Shown here: piece by piece, positions 1 through 13,300 of the stretch
Numbering within the stretch: the stretch's first letter is position 1
How the letters are laid out: each line of letters begins with the position of its first letter
Source: Panopea generosa
Lineage: Eukaryota > Mollusca > Bivalvia > Adapedonta > Hiatellidae
NCBI GenBank assembly: GCA_029582155.1
Contig: CM055909.1
Coordinates: forward strand, 47,680,412 to 47,744,411
Direction of reading: 5' to 3'
Length of the DNA: 64,000 nucleotides
The notes under the pieces: generated by a model
What the model was told of the DNA's origin: nothing
Databases searched by the model: none
Seen by the model: the letters and a program-made list of their open reading frames with translations, nothing else
Position numbers and translations under genes: made by a program

Positions 1-114
1 TCAAAAAAGAAAAAAAGCAGAAAACACTCTAAAGATGAAAAACCCATGAAAAAAGATTCAAAAGATGAAAAGGGTCAAAAGAAAGATTCTAAAGAGGAAT
101 GTTCAGTTAGTTAG
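1..114 (+). CDS. Putative alternative terminal coding exon of an LRRFIP1/2-like gene (long isoform C-terminus)
   Basis: The window opens inside an open frame, starting at base 1, of lysine/aspartate-rich codons that ends with TAG at 112-114. It reads SKKKKSRKHSKDEKPMKK and so on, and finishes DSKEECSVS. From memory, the long (GCF2/TRIP) isoform of vertebrate LRRFIP1 ends in a similar charged tail finishing KSKEDCTMS, so the last nine residues align well. The coiled-coil exons of the same family lie 10 kb downstream on the same strand. This fits the vertebrate arrangement, in which a charged terminal exon is used instead of splicing on to the coiled coil. The exon start is outside the window. 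Another lysine-rich protein's end is possible; the call depends on the short C-terminal match and the context. Confidence 0.6.
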   Translation, partial: SKKKKSRKHSKDEKPMKKDSKDEKGQKKDSKEECSVS

Positions 115-1312
115 AATTTTGGGTTCAAATTCAAAATTTATTGTTGGAGGATTTTTGATGGGTAGTTTAGATTTGTGGTTCAATGCACTTTTTCTTTCTG
201 CTTTAGTAGGTGGTTAGTCTGGGCCTTACCTTTACACATGATTATATGGCACTGGTTAGGTATTTTTTTTATTCCATATCAATGTTTAATTTATTTTTTC
301 AAAGTGCATATCATCAGTTGTTTTATGTATGTGTGTCATTATTGTTATAGATTTTTTTTTAGATTTGATTTATTAGCTGTTGGATTAAGTGCACTATAGG
401 TCTCACTTAAGAACAACCTCCCAAACATGATGGTAGGAAGATTCTTACGCCCAAGAAATTAGAGCTGTGTAAAACAGTTAGGCATTATTTTTTTTTGAAA
501 ATGTATGAAATCGTCATATTTCTTTATACAAACGAGAACATTGGAACATTTTCATGATGTCTGCCAAGTTTAGATGACATTGGGATCTGTTTGATAAAGT
601 TATAACAGATAAATGATGCGTAGTCAAACACTGCAACAAATGGGCAGAATTATCAAAAATCGAAATTGTGAAAAAGCAACCTGGTAAACCCCATGTTTTT
701 TTTCTGCATAATTGGATCAACAGAGGACTATCTATGAGAACAAGGCACTTTTAGAACCATTGGTAATGTGTCCAGTGTTTTGGAAGTGTATTTCACTACA
801 CGTAGAACGGTGCAAAATTAATTTTGTGTGAGATGTGTAGATGTAGTTTTGTAAAATCGCTTATAAGTAGTAGTAGTTGGTGTTTTTTTATCTTGTGAAG
901 TCAAAGAAGGCTTTTGTTAGGATAATGAAGTCTGTAGAGTTGAACAAAAGGGAGACAGGATTATTATGTTTTTCTTCTTGAATGAGGATAAGGTGATATA
1001 ATGTTAACATTGTGAATTGAGATAAAGTCTGTGAATTGATAAGAGGAATGAAGAGATTCATTTTCTTGCCCTTCAAGAAAGAATGGCATGAAGGGATGGT
1101 TTTTTTTTACTTTTTATTTAATTACAAATGAAGTTTAGGGCGACTTTTTGTGTCAGCATGGATAGAATTATTTTTGTGTGAATTAATGTAAGTGATGGCT
1201 CATGGCTAGGTTATGTTTTACTGAGGAATGATTGTGCCTGTTTGTATGAAACAAGTAAAGAACAGTATGTGTATGTTTGTGTGACAGACTGAAATTATAA
1301 ACAGAAATGAAA

Positions 1313-1545
1313 TTGGGCCTAAGCTTACTGTTGGGCCTAAGCTTACTGGGGTCTAAGCTTACTGTTGGGCCTAAGCTTACTGGAGTCTAAACTTACTGTT
1401 GGGCCTAAGCTTACTGGGGTCTAAGCTTACTGTTGAGCCTAAGCTTACTGGGGTCTAAGCTTACTTTTGGGTCGTATGTTACTGTTGGATCTATCCTTAC
1501 TGTTGGGTCTATCCTTACTGTTGGACCTCAGCTTACTGTTTACAT
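1313..1545. repeat. Minisatellite of 16- and 18-bp half units (about 34-bp dimer)
   Basis: The motif CTAAGCTTACTG recurs about a dozen times, preceded alternately by TTGGGC or GGGT, giving 18- and 16-bp half units. Copies become degenerate after about 1460. Confidence 0.85.
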
Positions 1546-2288
1546 TAATGATACCATTCCCTCCAAAAAAGTAGACCCAGACTTGTCTTATCAGCACACT
1601 TTTTGAATGGTTATGAAGTGGTTGAATAGCAAGGCTCACTAAAATCAAGAACATATGGGTAAAATAATTTGAATAGAGTTGTTTGTATTTGACAAATCAT
1701 GGGATTGCTTTGTCTATTTACTGTCCATTGTCACTGGAAATTACAGGACCTTGTTCTGTTGCTTAGCTGGGGAAGTATGAGCAATATTGGCCAAAAATTG
1801 CAGCTTTTGTTGAGGTAGTTTTTTACTAGCTTTTAAATATTTGACACATATTCAGATTCATAATTATATAGTTAATGTTTTAAAGAACAAAATTGTGATA
1901 AATATGCGGGGGAAAATAAGCATATCTTACTGTTACAATATATTTATAAGAACTGTTTGTAGATATAATGTATTGTTAATGTCATGCTATATTAAGCCAG
2001 AGAAAGCATTGTTGTTGTTGTTATTGAATGTTGTGTGTAGTCTAACATTTTTAGTTTATATGAATGCAAAATAACCCTATATTGTTATTGTGTGTATCAT
2101 TACAATTGATTTTACAGGATATTTTTCCCCAGAATTTTAACAAAACCATGTTTTGTAACTTTTACTTCCTAGTTAAGTTGGGTTGTAATGGGCAACATAT
2201 TCTAACCTTCATAGCCATAAAGTTTTAAAAGTGTCATACGATGACTGAAAAGAGCACAGAATAAAAAGAAATGGACAAAATCACTGTT

Positions 2289-2537
2289 GTTGTCTGCATA
2301 AAGTGCCTGGGTGAGCAATTGTTCCATGTGTCTGCATAAAGTGCCTGGGTGGGCAATTGTTCCCTGTGTCTGCATAAAGTGCCTGGGTGGGCAATTGTTC
2401 TATGTGTCTGCATATAGTGCCTGGGTGGGCAATTGTTCCATGTGTCTGCATAATATGCCTGGGTGGGCAATTGTTCCATGTCCCTGCATAAAGTGTTTGG
2501 GTGGGCATTTGTTCCATGTGTCTGCATAAAGTGCCTT
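2289..2537. repeat. 38-bp tandem repeat, about 6.5 copies
   Basis: Units start TGTCTGCATAAAGTGCCTGG and continue GTGGGCAATTGTTCCA. The spacing is 38 bp (for example 2291 to 2329). Open frames on both strands here only reflect the repeat. Confidence 0.9.
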
Positions 2538-3071
2538 CATATTTAAATATTCTTTTCCTAAAATCACGTTTTACTTAATAGTTGATTAGTGCTTTATGAG
2601 AACTTACATTTTGTTGGGGTTGCAATGTAGTTAATGCTGAAATAGTTTTTTTATTGTTATTAATTGATTATTTTACAGTACCAAGTATTTATATGCTTTT
2701 AGAGAATTTATTGCAACTATAGTGTCTATTTAATAAAAACATATTATATCCGGATAATCTATTATCAATTTTTTTTCTTGGACAACTTGATATCAGTTGT
2801 AAGTTTAATTCATGAAAAATAGTTATAAACTTGTATTTCTGGGTGTCCTGACAAACATTTACTGGTGAAGGGACACAGGGCAATGGTGTGATTTTGAATT
2901 GACATCAAAATGTAACAAAAATTATGTATCTGTTGAAACATTTCCATAATTAAAGCCTCAAAAATGTAGATTTTTATTGTATTGCATTACATGAACCTAA
3001 TCGCAGAGAAACATTTCTGGTAAAATGGGCAACAGCTTAATACTTTTGAGGTGGTCAGATTGCAGTGTTTT

Positions 3072-3325
3072 TTAGAAGCAGGGCTGTAGTACAGAGGACA
3101 GGGTGTTAGCTGCTTATGCCAGAAATTGCAGGCTGGTCCAAGGTGAGACAATCGCCTCTCAAAACAACACTTGGTACCAGTTCTACCTATGAAACAAACT
3201 CAAGAGATTTATATAAGCTCCCAGCTAACTTCTCAATCTAACTTAAATGTTTGCGCGCACAAAATGACCTGTTCATGTGTCGACGTGCCGTAAAACACCA
3301 TTCATTCATTCATTCATTCTAACTT
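3072..3325 (+). repeat. Diverged tRNA-derived SINE copy joined to an (ATTC)n-tailed 3' end
   Basis: The first part resembles the copy at 26758 (a GTGTTAGCTGCTTATGCCAGA-like head, then CCTCTCAAAACAACACT and a TACCAGTTCTACC block). The last 55 bp match the 3' end of the element at 9268-9573, with CCGTAAAAC followed by ATTCATTC repeats. It may be a chimera or two adjacent insertions. Confidence 0.6.
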
Positions 3326-3524
3326 AAATGAATAAGTATAAACTGAACTAAATTGCCGTGTGTCCCTTCAAAGTAAAACAAGTAAATAAAGGTTTAGTTT
3401 TGTAAGATTTTTTTTTGAGTTGTCATTGCTGTAAGATTATTACTGATCTGAGTTATTTGACTGCCTGTTATAAAACTTTGTTTTTGCATTTGAAGTAGAG
3501 AAAGTTTTTAATGTCTGCATATGC

Positions 3525-3612
3525 TTATTACTGGTTCTACCCAGGAAGACTTTGAGTGTGATTTGCTTGTTTCATAATCGAAGTAAAATAAATGAGTTTA
3601 AACTAAACAAGA
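3525..3612 (+). repeat. 3' fragment of a SINE
   Basis: The block TACTGGTTCTACCCAGGAAG to GAGTTTAAACTAAAC matches the tails of the elements at 12336 and 26758. Confidence 0.65.
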
Positions 3613-3767
3613 ATTTATCATATGTTTTTTTATTTGCGAGAAAATGAAAAATCATTACAATGTATTAGCCTTTATCAATGTGTTTGAAATGAGCACAGTA
3701 TAGTTTTGTTGTAATTGTAAAATGATTGTAACAAAAAAATACAGCAAAGTTTTGTTGTGTATACATG

Positions 3768-3850
3768 TAAGTAACACCAGAGTACAGCATAGTTGTATCA
3801 CAGCATATCACCAGAGTACAGTATAGTTGTATCACAGCATATCACAACTT
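3768..3850. repeat. Short tandem duplication (about 39 bp)
   Basis: CACCAGAGTACAGCATAGTT then GTATCACAGCATAT occurs twice in tandem. Confidence 0.7.
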
Positions 3851-3992
3851 GGTCATGCTGTGATTGTCTAACAACAAAACACTCTCTAGTTTTGTTTTAA
3901 CGTTACAATAAAATAAAGCAATGTGTTGTTTAAGGAAATATTAACAAAGAGAACATCTCATTTGTATTGTAATGTGTTTATAACACAACAAA

Positions 3993-4245
3993 GGGTCCTC
4001 TGTGGCTGAATGGCCTAAGGGCGCCGTCTCAAGATCACTTACCTCTCACTGCTAAGGTTGGAGGTTCAAGTCCCACTCGCTCCAAAAACTTTGTGAAAAA
4101 GTTTGCTGATTACTTGTGGAAGGACGGTGGTTCTACTCAGTCTGACTCGGCCTGAGGTCTTCCTTCACCAGCAAAACTGGATATGCCATATATAACCTGA
4201 AATGTGTTGGAAATGGTGTTAAACCTGATTCATAAAAAAAAAATA
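3993..4245 (+). repeat. tRNA-derived SINE, family B
   Basis: The head has pol III box A and B-like sequences (GGCTGAATGGCCTAAGG and GGTTCAAGTCCC). The body contains GATTACTTGTGGAAGGACGG and the 3' end reads AAACTGGATATGCCATATA followed by an A-rich tail. Further copies lie near 4518, 13612, 18311, 46481 (minus) and 48146. The tRNA head lacks a matching acceptor stem, so this is not a functional tRNA gene. Confidence 0.85.
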
Positions 4246-4517
4246 AAATTAAATAACACAACAAAACACAACAAAGCCTTGCTGTATTTGTGTTCTTAGA
4301 GTACCACAGCAGATAACAGCATCACTGTAATGTTAATGTATGATAATAAAGCATGTACTGTTGTATGTAATTACCGGTATAACTTAAGATCAAATATTTC
4401 ATGTACATTACAACGTTTTATGTATTAGCAGCGTATGAGCTATATGATTGGCTTGTTTCTACAGTAAAATTCACATTTTTGTTGCTTTTCATAGTTAAAT
4501 ATGGCTGTCATTTATGA

Positions 4518-4770
4518 AAAGATCGTCCGGGGACAATTTGGTCTAAAGTACTGTCATCTAATGGTGACTTGCCTCTCATTGCTGAGGTCATGGGTTTAAG
4601 TACAGTTCTGTCCAAACAAAAGTTTTATATGAGAAAATTTGCCATTTATTTGTGGAAGGACGATGCTTGTACTCAGATTCATTCTGAGGTATTACTCCAC
4701 CAATTTAGCTGGATATAAGATTATACAACCTGTCATGTGTTTAAATTAGCATTAACCGCATTCAAAAATT
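4518..4770 (+). repeat. Diverged SINE, family B
   Basis: The order matches the 3993 copy: GACTTGCCTCTCATTGCTGA, then TTTGTGGAAGGACGATG, TCAGATTCATTCTGAGG and a GCTGGATATAAG-like end. Divergence is high. Confidence 0.65.
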
Positions 4771-6587
4771 AATCTGTCAGGAAATTTCTCCACAGCTTTT
4801 TACTGGATTTACCGGATTGCAAAGCAACGCCAGGTCTATCTGCCTTCAGTCCAGCCCCGAGTCTGTCAACAATTTAGATTGAAGTCAGTTTGTCAGTGAC
4901 TGTTGATGGGAATGATTTGAAACTTCACACAATTGTTCACTAAGATTACCTGGTGTGAATTGGACTGGTTAGATAACTCTCTAATTTTCTTTGACAGAGT
5001 TATGTCCCTTGATGGTCTTTAAAAATGATGGTAAAAGTCAGTTTTTTAGTACTGGTAAATGGATGGCAATGAAGTGGAGTTTAATCAGGTGTTCCAATGT
5101 TACATGCTTACATTCAGTAACCTTTTCAAGGTTTTGAACAATAATTATTTGACCTAGAAAAGCCGATGTGCAGATCAAAACCATCCTTAATTAGCAATCA
5201 ATTTATTTGCATTTTTTTGTTTCTTCTTGTTTTACATAGATTTTAATTAATTCACAGTTGAAACTTTTGAAGATAGATAGTAACCACTGCCAGAAACTGC
5301 TAATTTATGATTATGCGGTAATTCCATATTTGTTTTATCCAAATTTAGTTTTGCATATTTCATAAAATTGCTTAGAACACTTTACGCGGTTACACGTACA
5401 TAATATGTATACAGAACAGTACTAGAAATAAAAATATTGGATTTTAGAAAAAAAAATGCTACCTTGTTTTGTTTGTGGTATGAAAATGTATTGAGCATGC
5501 ACGCTAAATTGCCTTTGTATATTTAGCCTATTTGTCCACTACTGACACAATAAAAACGCTCTGATCGCTGTTGTGTTGTAATAAGTGATTGATAAGTGAT
5601 TGATAAGTGCCAAAGTAAGTTTTATTTTATTTTTATCTATATTGGCATTGTGTACTTGCTTCGTTTCACATTGCTCTCTCTGGCTTAATAAATAACATGG
5701 TCGTGTATTTGTCAATATTATACACTCGTGTCTTCACCTGGACAACAGTAATTGTACTTTCACTTTTTATGTACGTAAGAATGATTTCAGCTTTTTTGCA
5801 TGGCTGACTCTTCCGGACTATTTTGTCTTTTCTCATGCTTGGTTTTGATGAATTTTTTTTACATCCTAAATGTTAGATGCTGAGGAATTTTTTTAAAGCT
5901 CATTTTTTTAAATAATTTTAATGTCTTTTAATAGTTAAACTTGTGTATTTTTTTTGTTCAGCTATTAAACAAGTACAAATTAATATCTAAATTACGGATG
6001 TTTAGTGTTTTAGCTGGTCAATATTTGCTGTTGATCATATAACATATTTGATTTTTATAGAAGTTTATTATTTTATTCATACAAAGCAACTTACCTTTGC
6101 TTTGTTTTGAAAAAAAAAATATTTTGGTTGAAATTTTTTAACTTTTTTTTACTTTTTAAAGAATTTTTTCGTTTTTATTTTCAAATAAGAAATTCTTCAT
6201 ACATTTTAAGGAACAGAATATTGAAATATTTTTAAATAATTTTGTCTTTAATTTCAGAAAAAAAAATTAATTTGAAAAAAAACAGATAATGGAAATACTT
6301 AGTTATAAATTTTGTACATTTCAATTAATCAATTAAATGAAATACTTCTAAGAGCTTAAATTATATAAATGTGTAATTTAAAACTTCTACAGATTCTCAT
6401 ACATATTTTGTCAGTCACTTGTTTGCTGTTGTGGTTAGATTATTTGATAATTAAGATATTCCACATTTTCCGAGAATTTTCCAGAATTAGCTTGTTAAAA
6501 CAAAGGTACTTGTTTAAAAATATATCCATTATTATGAGAATGAAAAGTGACATTCAATGATGTTTTTTTACTATTTTTGTTGTGGTG

Positions 6588-6712
6588 TGTAACACCAGTT
6601 TCAACACATGACAGGTTATATTTGGCATGTCCAGTTTTATTGGCAGCGGAAAAACCTTGCAATGAATCTGAGAAGAACCACTTTCCATACTCCAGTAACT
6701 GGAACATTTTTA
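6588..6712 (-). repeat. Partial SINE, family B
   Basis: The reverse complement holds CCAGTTACTGGAGTATGG, a CTCAGATTCATTG-like stretch and AAACTGGACATGCC, in the family B order. A short (AT)n run follows at 6770-6789. Confidence 0.65.
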
Positions 6713-7711
6713 GGATACTGAATTGAATATGGAAGTTCATGTTTCCATGGTAACCAGATATACTGTTTTTATATATATATATATATATAAAGCTGGTTCC
6801 AAGTGCACAACTTGTGCATGCCATCTCATATTGACATAAACATTTATTGTATGTGTTACGTTAACGGTTGTATAGTATTGATGAATACAGTGTCACATGT
6901 TTGAGGTGTCGCGTGCATGCAGCCGTGTACTCTGTAATAACTGTCATATTTCTCTCTAACAGCGTGTGCCTCGTAAATTAATATGCTATTTAACAAAACC
7001 TCAGACTTCTTATAGTTTGAAACGTATGCGTATGTGTAGTATTTTATACATTATTAGTGGGAGTGTGTGGTATAAGGGTAGGGTAGCAGAACCGCTTTAA
7101 AAGGGATGCAGGTTCAGTCTTGCGCCAGAACAATGTCTCGAGTTCTGGAGTAAGACACTTTATCGGTATTTATTGTTTATTGCTCTATCTCAGAGTGGAA
7201 TCTTCACTAAGTTCAGAATTTTGTTTTGTATCATTTTGTGCTAGCTGTATAACTTTGTTTTAAATGTTTGTTTTGCAACAGTATAGATTATTTATCCCTT
7301 TACTCCATAGATACGCGTTTTCTCACACCAATCACAGAAGGCCTTTGAAAACGTTGCAGGAAGAGTTCAGATTGCTCGTTACACTTCCTGCACTGTTTTC
7401 CACTCTGTCAGTTAATATAAACATAATTCACCCAATAATTCAAAAGCCTTCTATATTAGGTCTCCAAAGGTGTTTATGTTAGAGGTGTCCAAAGGCATCT
7501 ATATGAAGTAAAGGGATAATTATACAATGTTGGGATTTCTTGTTTTGCATCATTGTATGCTATTTATACAATGTTGGGATTTAATTTTATTTTTTCATTC
7601 ATTACTGGTAGACCACATAACCAAAGTTGAAGATCTTAATTTTAGTTAATAGCAATTTATTTTAGTTAGATTGTGAAAAAGCTTAGAGTGTATAGAACAG
7701 CTTCTTAGTGT

Positions 7712-7800
7712 TGTCTTTTAAGAGGCATCGAGTCAAGCTAGAGAACATACCCACAATCTCTAGCCTGAGCAGCCAACTCTCTATCCACACTTTTACTGCA
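7712..7800 (-). repeat. tRNA-like SINE head fragment
   Basis: TTTTAAGAGGCATCGAGTCA, then CACAATCTCTAGCCTGAGCA and CTCTCTATCCAC resembles the segment at 11832-11975. Both look like a reversed tRNA-derived head (box B then box A on the minus strand). Confidence 0.45.
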
Positions 7801-7904
7801 GTCTTCTGAAATGGAAATTAGTTCTGCAAGTGTTGTATCTTTGAAGTGGCATTTGGACTAGGGATTCAAATATTTCTAAAACCATAAAGCAATATATTTT
7901 GATA

Positions 7905-8005
7905 CACCATTTTGGTAGTGTGACGTCTTCCCCCACCAATAAAACTGGATATGCCATTTATGACCTGAAATATGTTGAAAATGGTGTTTACCCCATTTAA
8001 AAAAC
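7905..8005 (+). repeat. 3' fragment of SINE family B
   Basis: ACCAATAAAACTGGATATGC, then ACCTGAAATATGTTGAAAAT and GGTGTTTACCCC matches the 3' end of the 3993 copy. Confidence 0.7.
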
Positions 8006-8100
8006 AACAAAATAACACAGTTATTTATGTTGTATCCTCGATGAAACTTATAGTGGTGTATAATAATTTTGGACACTTGTGTTCTCTTGATATGGATTTA

Positions 8101-8175
8101 AGAAGTCTTGGTGGTTTAGTGGTTGGCATGCTTGCTCCAAGACCCAGATGTTCCTGGATCGATTCCTAGTGGAGT
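8101..8175 (+). repeat. tRNA-like sequence (probable SINE head)
   Basis: TGGTTTAGTGGTTGGCATGC resembles a box A/D arm and GGATCGATTCC a box B. The acceptor ends do not pair, so it is not called as a tRNA gene. Confidence 0.4.
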
Positions 8176-9267
8176 TTCGTTAATTTTTTTTTAAACGCAC
8201 TCGCACAGTGTCTTATTTGGCCAAGGTGCTATGAAAGTACATGTATGCAATTTTTCGGGGCAGATTTGAAGCAGTTGGCCCGTGTACTTGGAGAGTCATA
8301 CCCAGTACACATAAAAGATCTAACCAAACTTCTATGTTGATCAGTGATGCAAATGCCTGTAAATTTTACTCAGAAACAAAACTTCCTATGATAATCAGGA
8401 ATTAATTGCTGAAAAAAAAACGGAAAAAGAAAAAACTAGCTGGATACTGTTTGCAGTATCGTGCAGTGGAAAAAATTGTATTGTGATTTGTAATATCAAC
8501 AGCTGCATTGCGATATCAGTATATTGTTGTAGCCCAAATGTTGAATACTGTACATGTATAAAGTAGTTCAAAGAAGTGACATGTGTATTTAAATATGCAC
8601 GGACAGTCAATTTTACATCCACTGTGGACAAGATGTCTCAACATTGTATTGCATTCTAACCCGTTTATAGCTGTTTAATGACTATACATTAACACCATTA
8701 TATCCCTAGTTGCTTATAGAATCTACACGCAGGAGAAACTACTTCCATGTCATTTAGCTCATTGTAATTGCTCTTTTTTCTCCAAATACCAAGAGGTGGC
8801 TTGTTAGTTAATCATGTAGTTCATTAAGTTAAATAGGTGCTAATATCTATATGGGCCTGTTTAATAACCTGGGCGATGGGCTATTTCGTCAGCTTCTTTA
8901 CATATCTATGTACGATATCTGTATTCTACGCTGTGATTGATTTTTATACCATACTGATTGGTTTCTTACTTTAATAATGGGATTGTGTCTTTCTGCATGT
9001 CTGCTATGTTGTGCTCCAGATAAGCTTTTCTTCAAATGAGTATTTTATACTCCTTAAATTTGTATGCAATGCTTCAGAATAAACATTTTTAATTGCTATT
9101 TAAAATAAACCAATTTGCACTGAAATTGTCAGTATCCAATGTGTCAGTATCCATTGCTTACTTACTTTAAATTTCAATGTTTACTCAAAAATTGCAATGA
9201 AACTTATTTCATTCTTTATTGGGAGTGATACATAATATTTTTTTGGGTTTCTTTCTCTATATTATCA

Positions 9268-9573
9268 ACCCCTGTGTGGTTCCAGGGAGCCATATGAATG
9301 ATGGCAAGAATAGGATCACTGTGGCTCATGCATGTCATAAGAAGCGACAGTTTTAGTAATACGATAGAATTTGCTGAAACTCTGCAGTTCTGCAGGTGTC
9401 AAGGTTCTAGGTTCATTCTGCATATTCATTTGTTGATGTATTTTTTTATCTGTATATTAATTTGTTGTTTTTGTACATGTGGAGTGAACCTGGAATCTTC
9501 CTTCCTGTTGGCGTCAAATAACCTATAATGTGTTGGTACACCGTAAAACCCTATTTATTCATTCATTCATTCT
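9268..9573 (+). repeat. SINE-like element with (ATTC)n tail, family E
   Basis: A copy of about 300 bp that matches 46948-47252 end to end. Shared blocks include TCCAGGGAGCCATATGA, GATAGAATTTGCTGAAACTC, TGCAGTTCTGCAGGT and AATGTGTTGGTAC, with an ATTCATTC tail. GGTTCA(A/T)TCTG in the middle looks like a box B. The two copies differ at scattered sites, so neither is very recent. Confidence 0.8.
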
Positions 9574-10344
9574 CTATATGGGGTTTCATTTTGTATTTGT
9601 TGGATTACCATACTGTATTGTGAGATTTTGGGAGTATTACATAATATTTTGTGGGGTTTCATTCTTTACAATTATGGGGTTTAATTATGTATTGTTGGAT
9701 TACCATACTGCATTGTGGGAATTTTGGAATATTACGTAATATATTGTGGGGTTACATACTGTGTTTTGGGATGACTTTTTACTGGGAAATGTGGGTATGG
9801 GTATTGTGAGTAAAGAGCTGAAGCTTTTTTATGTAGGTCAAAGTAGCCTTCATGTCTCATATGATGTTAATTTTAATAGGCACTCTGCTAAATAATGCCT
9901 TCAGCCATAACTTCTCACTTATAGCACTTTCTCATGATGCTCGAGACTCACTGTGTGTGATTTTGTAATTTTTGATGTTTCAGACGCAAACATAATATTA
10001 TTTTGAAGATTTCGCTTTGTTTGCCAATGTAAAACTGCATGTATAAAGGGATAGGGCCACATTGTGAAATAATATCTGTGTATTATTTTTACATTTTCAC
10101 TTTTATGTTAATTTTGAATTGGAATTTAAATAGTACTCTGTTCATTCATTGCTCCACACCTATTTCATAGCAGTGAAGTAAAAAAGATTTACACTATATT
10201 GCTGCATAAAATGAAAAGTAAAAATAATTATAAATAATAAAAAGTATATTTCCCATTAATTCATCAGTTTGAAATTAATAATCACATGACTTTAGCAAGT
10301 ACCTTGTTAATGTGTTTCTAATATGTTTATTTCTTTTTTTACAG

Positions 10345-10394
10345 ATGATAAATTAAAGAAAATTATTGCAGAGCGAAAAAGTTTACAAGAGGAG
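10345..10394 (+). CDS. LRRFIP2: LRRFIP-like exon 1 of 5 in the window
   Basis: The acceptor is TTTTTTTACAG and the donor GTAAGT. The first two bases complete a codon from an upstream exon; then DKLKKIIAERKSLQEE follows. Confidence 0.85.
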
Positions 10395-13300
10395 GTAAGT
10401 CATATACTATGTCTGACAACTGAATGTAGTCAGAAATTATTTAATATCTTACATTTAAAGTGAATATATCAGGGAAAAAAACACACTATAAATGTCTTAA
10501 AAAATAAAATAATTATCCAAATGCATAAAAAGCATCTCGGTATCATGAATAAATAAACTCTGAATGGGTGACAGAATCGATGTTTAAACTTGAGAGGTAA
10601 ACTTGAAACGAAATCCCCATTCTTAAAATAGACAGCACTTAAATACTGCTTGACATCATTCAGACTCTGTCTAAGATGAAACAGTATTTACTTGTAAGCC
10701 TGTATCAATGGCAGATCTACTCTTTAAAAGGATGGTGTACCAATCCCCTCATAAACTCCTATATTTTATTAAAATTCACTATATTTCTACTGAAAAACAT
10801 CTTTGCCCATTCAGATTTTGTGTTGCAGGGCACAACTTTGAAATCCCTGTGCACACCGGATCAAATGAAATCACATGACTCATTTAATGCATCACAAATA
10901 AGTGGGAAATCTATTTTAGTCTTACCTAGGTGCATAGCCCAAGTCAGGAAATCCCTTATTAATATATTAATTTGCATGTTTAGATAGATATCCTTTTGGT
11001 GAGTGTATATAGGCATAGTATATTGGAAAAACATATTTTAGACAATTTTAAAAGTTCGGAAAAATCCTTATAATTACCCTTTAAGTCTGAGAAAGGCTTC
11101 AATAATTGACATCGAAGTCTCAATAATTACAATAGCTGTCTTCTTTGTCTAAGAAATTCCTCTCATAGGCTTAAGCCATTATAAATTTATTGCTTGATTA
11201 TCATCACCACCTGCCTCCCTATTTTCATAAAAAAAATAATATATTTTTTATTAAAAAACATCAAAAATTCAAAGAATAAAAATAAAAAGTAAAATCCTTT
11301 CGCTCTTTCCGTTTTTAAGAAAAATTTGGATGATACTCTGGCAATTAATTTTTAATAGCCTTAGCCAAAATTATATATTTACAGTCTGATAAGATGAATG
11401 GTTTTGTTTCTTTTGGAAGTTTACTGACTGTACGTTTAATGTAAATTTTTCGACTTTTTAGCTAAGACATGATTCATTATTGAGTTCTTCTGTAACTATG
11501 TTTTAAGTTTGTGCCCAATAAGTTTTGTGTAATTTAATACTTTTATTAAAGGAGCAATTAATCAACTGATGTAATGTTTATAGGTAAAGTTACAAAGTTT
11601 TGCGTGTATATTGCAGATTGAGGAAGTAAATAAAAAATTAGATGAAGAAAAAGCCAAGAAAGAAACGTCCAAGTCTAAAGTGAATACCTTGAATGGTCCC
11701 GAGCTGGAGTTGTATGAGGTTCAAAGTAAGTAAATACACATGAATATACCAATAGGAGAGCACTGTTCTCCTGGGGAAATAACAATGTTGCATTGTTTAT
11801 ACTTACTATTGCGATGAAAACTTAGAGCTTATATGAAGTGCTCTCAAGTCCAGTTCCTGGTTAGACCCAGTATTGAGTGTTGTTTTTTGAGAAGCATTGT
11901 GTCGAGCTGTAGATTGAATTCACAACCTCTCCGGTGTGAGCAACCATCACTATCTACTACACTATCGTCTCGCTTAACAATGTTGCATAGATCTGATGGA
12001 TATCTTTGCAGCTGAAAGCTTGTGATGATAAAAAAATAAGATTTTATACCCCAGTGAAGCCTTATGGCAAATTGTGTCCACATTGTCTGTTTGTAATCAG
12101 GTTTGAGCTTTCAAAAAAATTAAGACTGAACTCTGTGGCTGTGTGGTTTATTTTCTGTATGTGAAATTATGTATGATACTTTCTCCTATAGTACCACCTG
12201 ATGCAATTGGATATCTAGATGTTAAACTTGGTGGAAACTTTTAAGTTTTATAATAGTAAACGGTAAAGTTAATAATTATAATCTTACAGTGAAAAAAACA
12301 GTACATATGTTTTTGTTCATGCATGCATAAAGCACCCATCATTGTGGAGTGCATGGTCCAGTGGTAGAACATCAAACCCAGGATCCGAAGGTTGTGGCTT
12401 CGATCCTCCCCCACCACTATATGTGGTGAACTTGAGCAAGACACTTTTTTCCGCATGTGCTTAGTAATGGCTCTACCAAGGAAGAATTCTAGTGTGATTT
12501 GTATCGAAGTTAAATAAGTATGTTCTAAACACATCATGTGCATGTTGTTATTTGTAATTTCAGGAGAAGCAAGTAAACAGATCCATGAATATAAGTTGAA
12601 GCTTCAAAAAGCAGAACAAGAAATAACAAATTTAGATGGCACGGTAAGTATACAATGTAAACTCAGGTTGTACTGGAACAAATGTTTGTTTGCCTTGCTC
12701 CTTCTCAACCACTCAGATTGCAGCTGTAGAAATTTCCCATTATTTCTGTCCGTTCTTGTTCAAAATGATATTAAAATAAAAGTCTGGCAAAAAATTGTTT
12801 TATCTATTTACCTACCCACATGAAAAATACTGGGTTGTAGGACAGCAAACTAACATCATTATAAATGATGCCACATCAGTTCATCCATTTGCAGAATAAT
12901 AAATTGATTTAATTTTTCAATTTTAAAAAAAAATCAAAACTGTAATTTAAGTCTTAAAGCTATTAGTGGGATGTTTGGCCCCTTATAATTATACATGCAT
13001 ATAAAACAGTAGTTTAGGGTAAAACATGTGCTTTTATTGGGTACAACACTAGTATTGGTATCAGGCATTGACACCTGTTTATTTGGTCCCCACCACTACC
13101 ACTACTTTTTTTTTTATTATTAATGGGCCTTGATTCAACAGTATATAATAATATAATCGCTGATGTTGGCATAGTTTGGCATAGTTGTTGTTGTGTGGTA
13201 GTATTTTTACCTGAATACAGAATTGACCAGTGTTAGACATTTGATATGAAATAAGTTTGTATATTTTGTAAAGAATTTGCATGATATAGTTTAAATTATC

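Larger units (their letters stand above)
115..10344 (+). other. Presumed 3'UTR of the alternative end plus a long intron; repeats only
   Basis: No credible coding exon is visible between the charged terminal exon and the first coiled-coil exon. The proximal part may be 3'UTR; the first canonical AATAAA I see is at 2260-2265. The stretch holds two minisatellites, several SINEs and SINE fragments, and AT-rich DNA. I see nothing structured in about 4770-6580 or 8400-9260. Short undetected exons cannot be excluded. Confidence 0.5.

Noticed and set aside
2234-2529. Open frames on both strands over the 38-bp repeat
   Set aside because: These are repeat artefacts in the presumed intron or 3'UTR of the LRRFIP-like gene.
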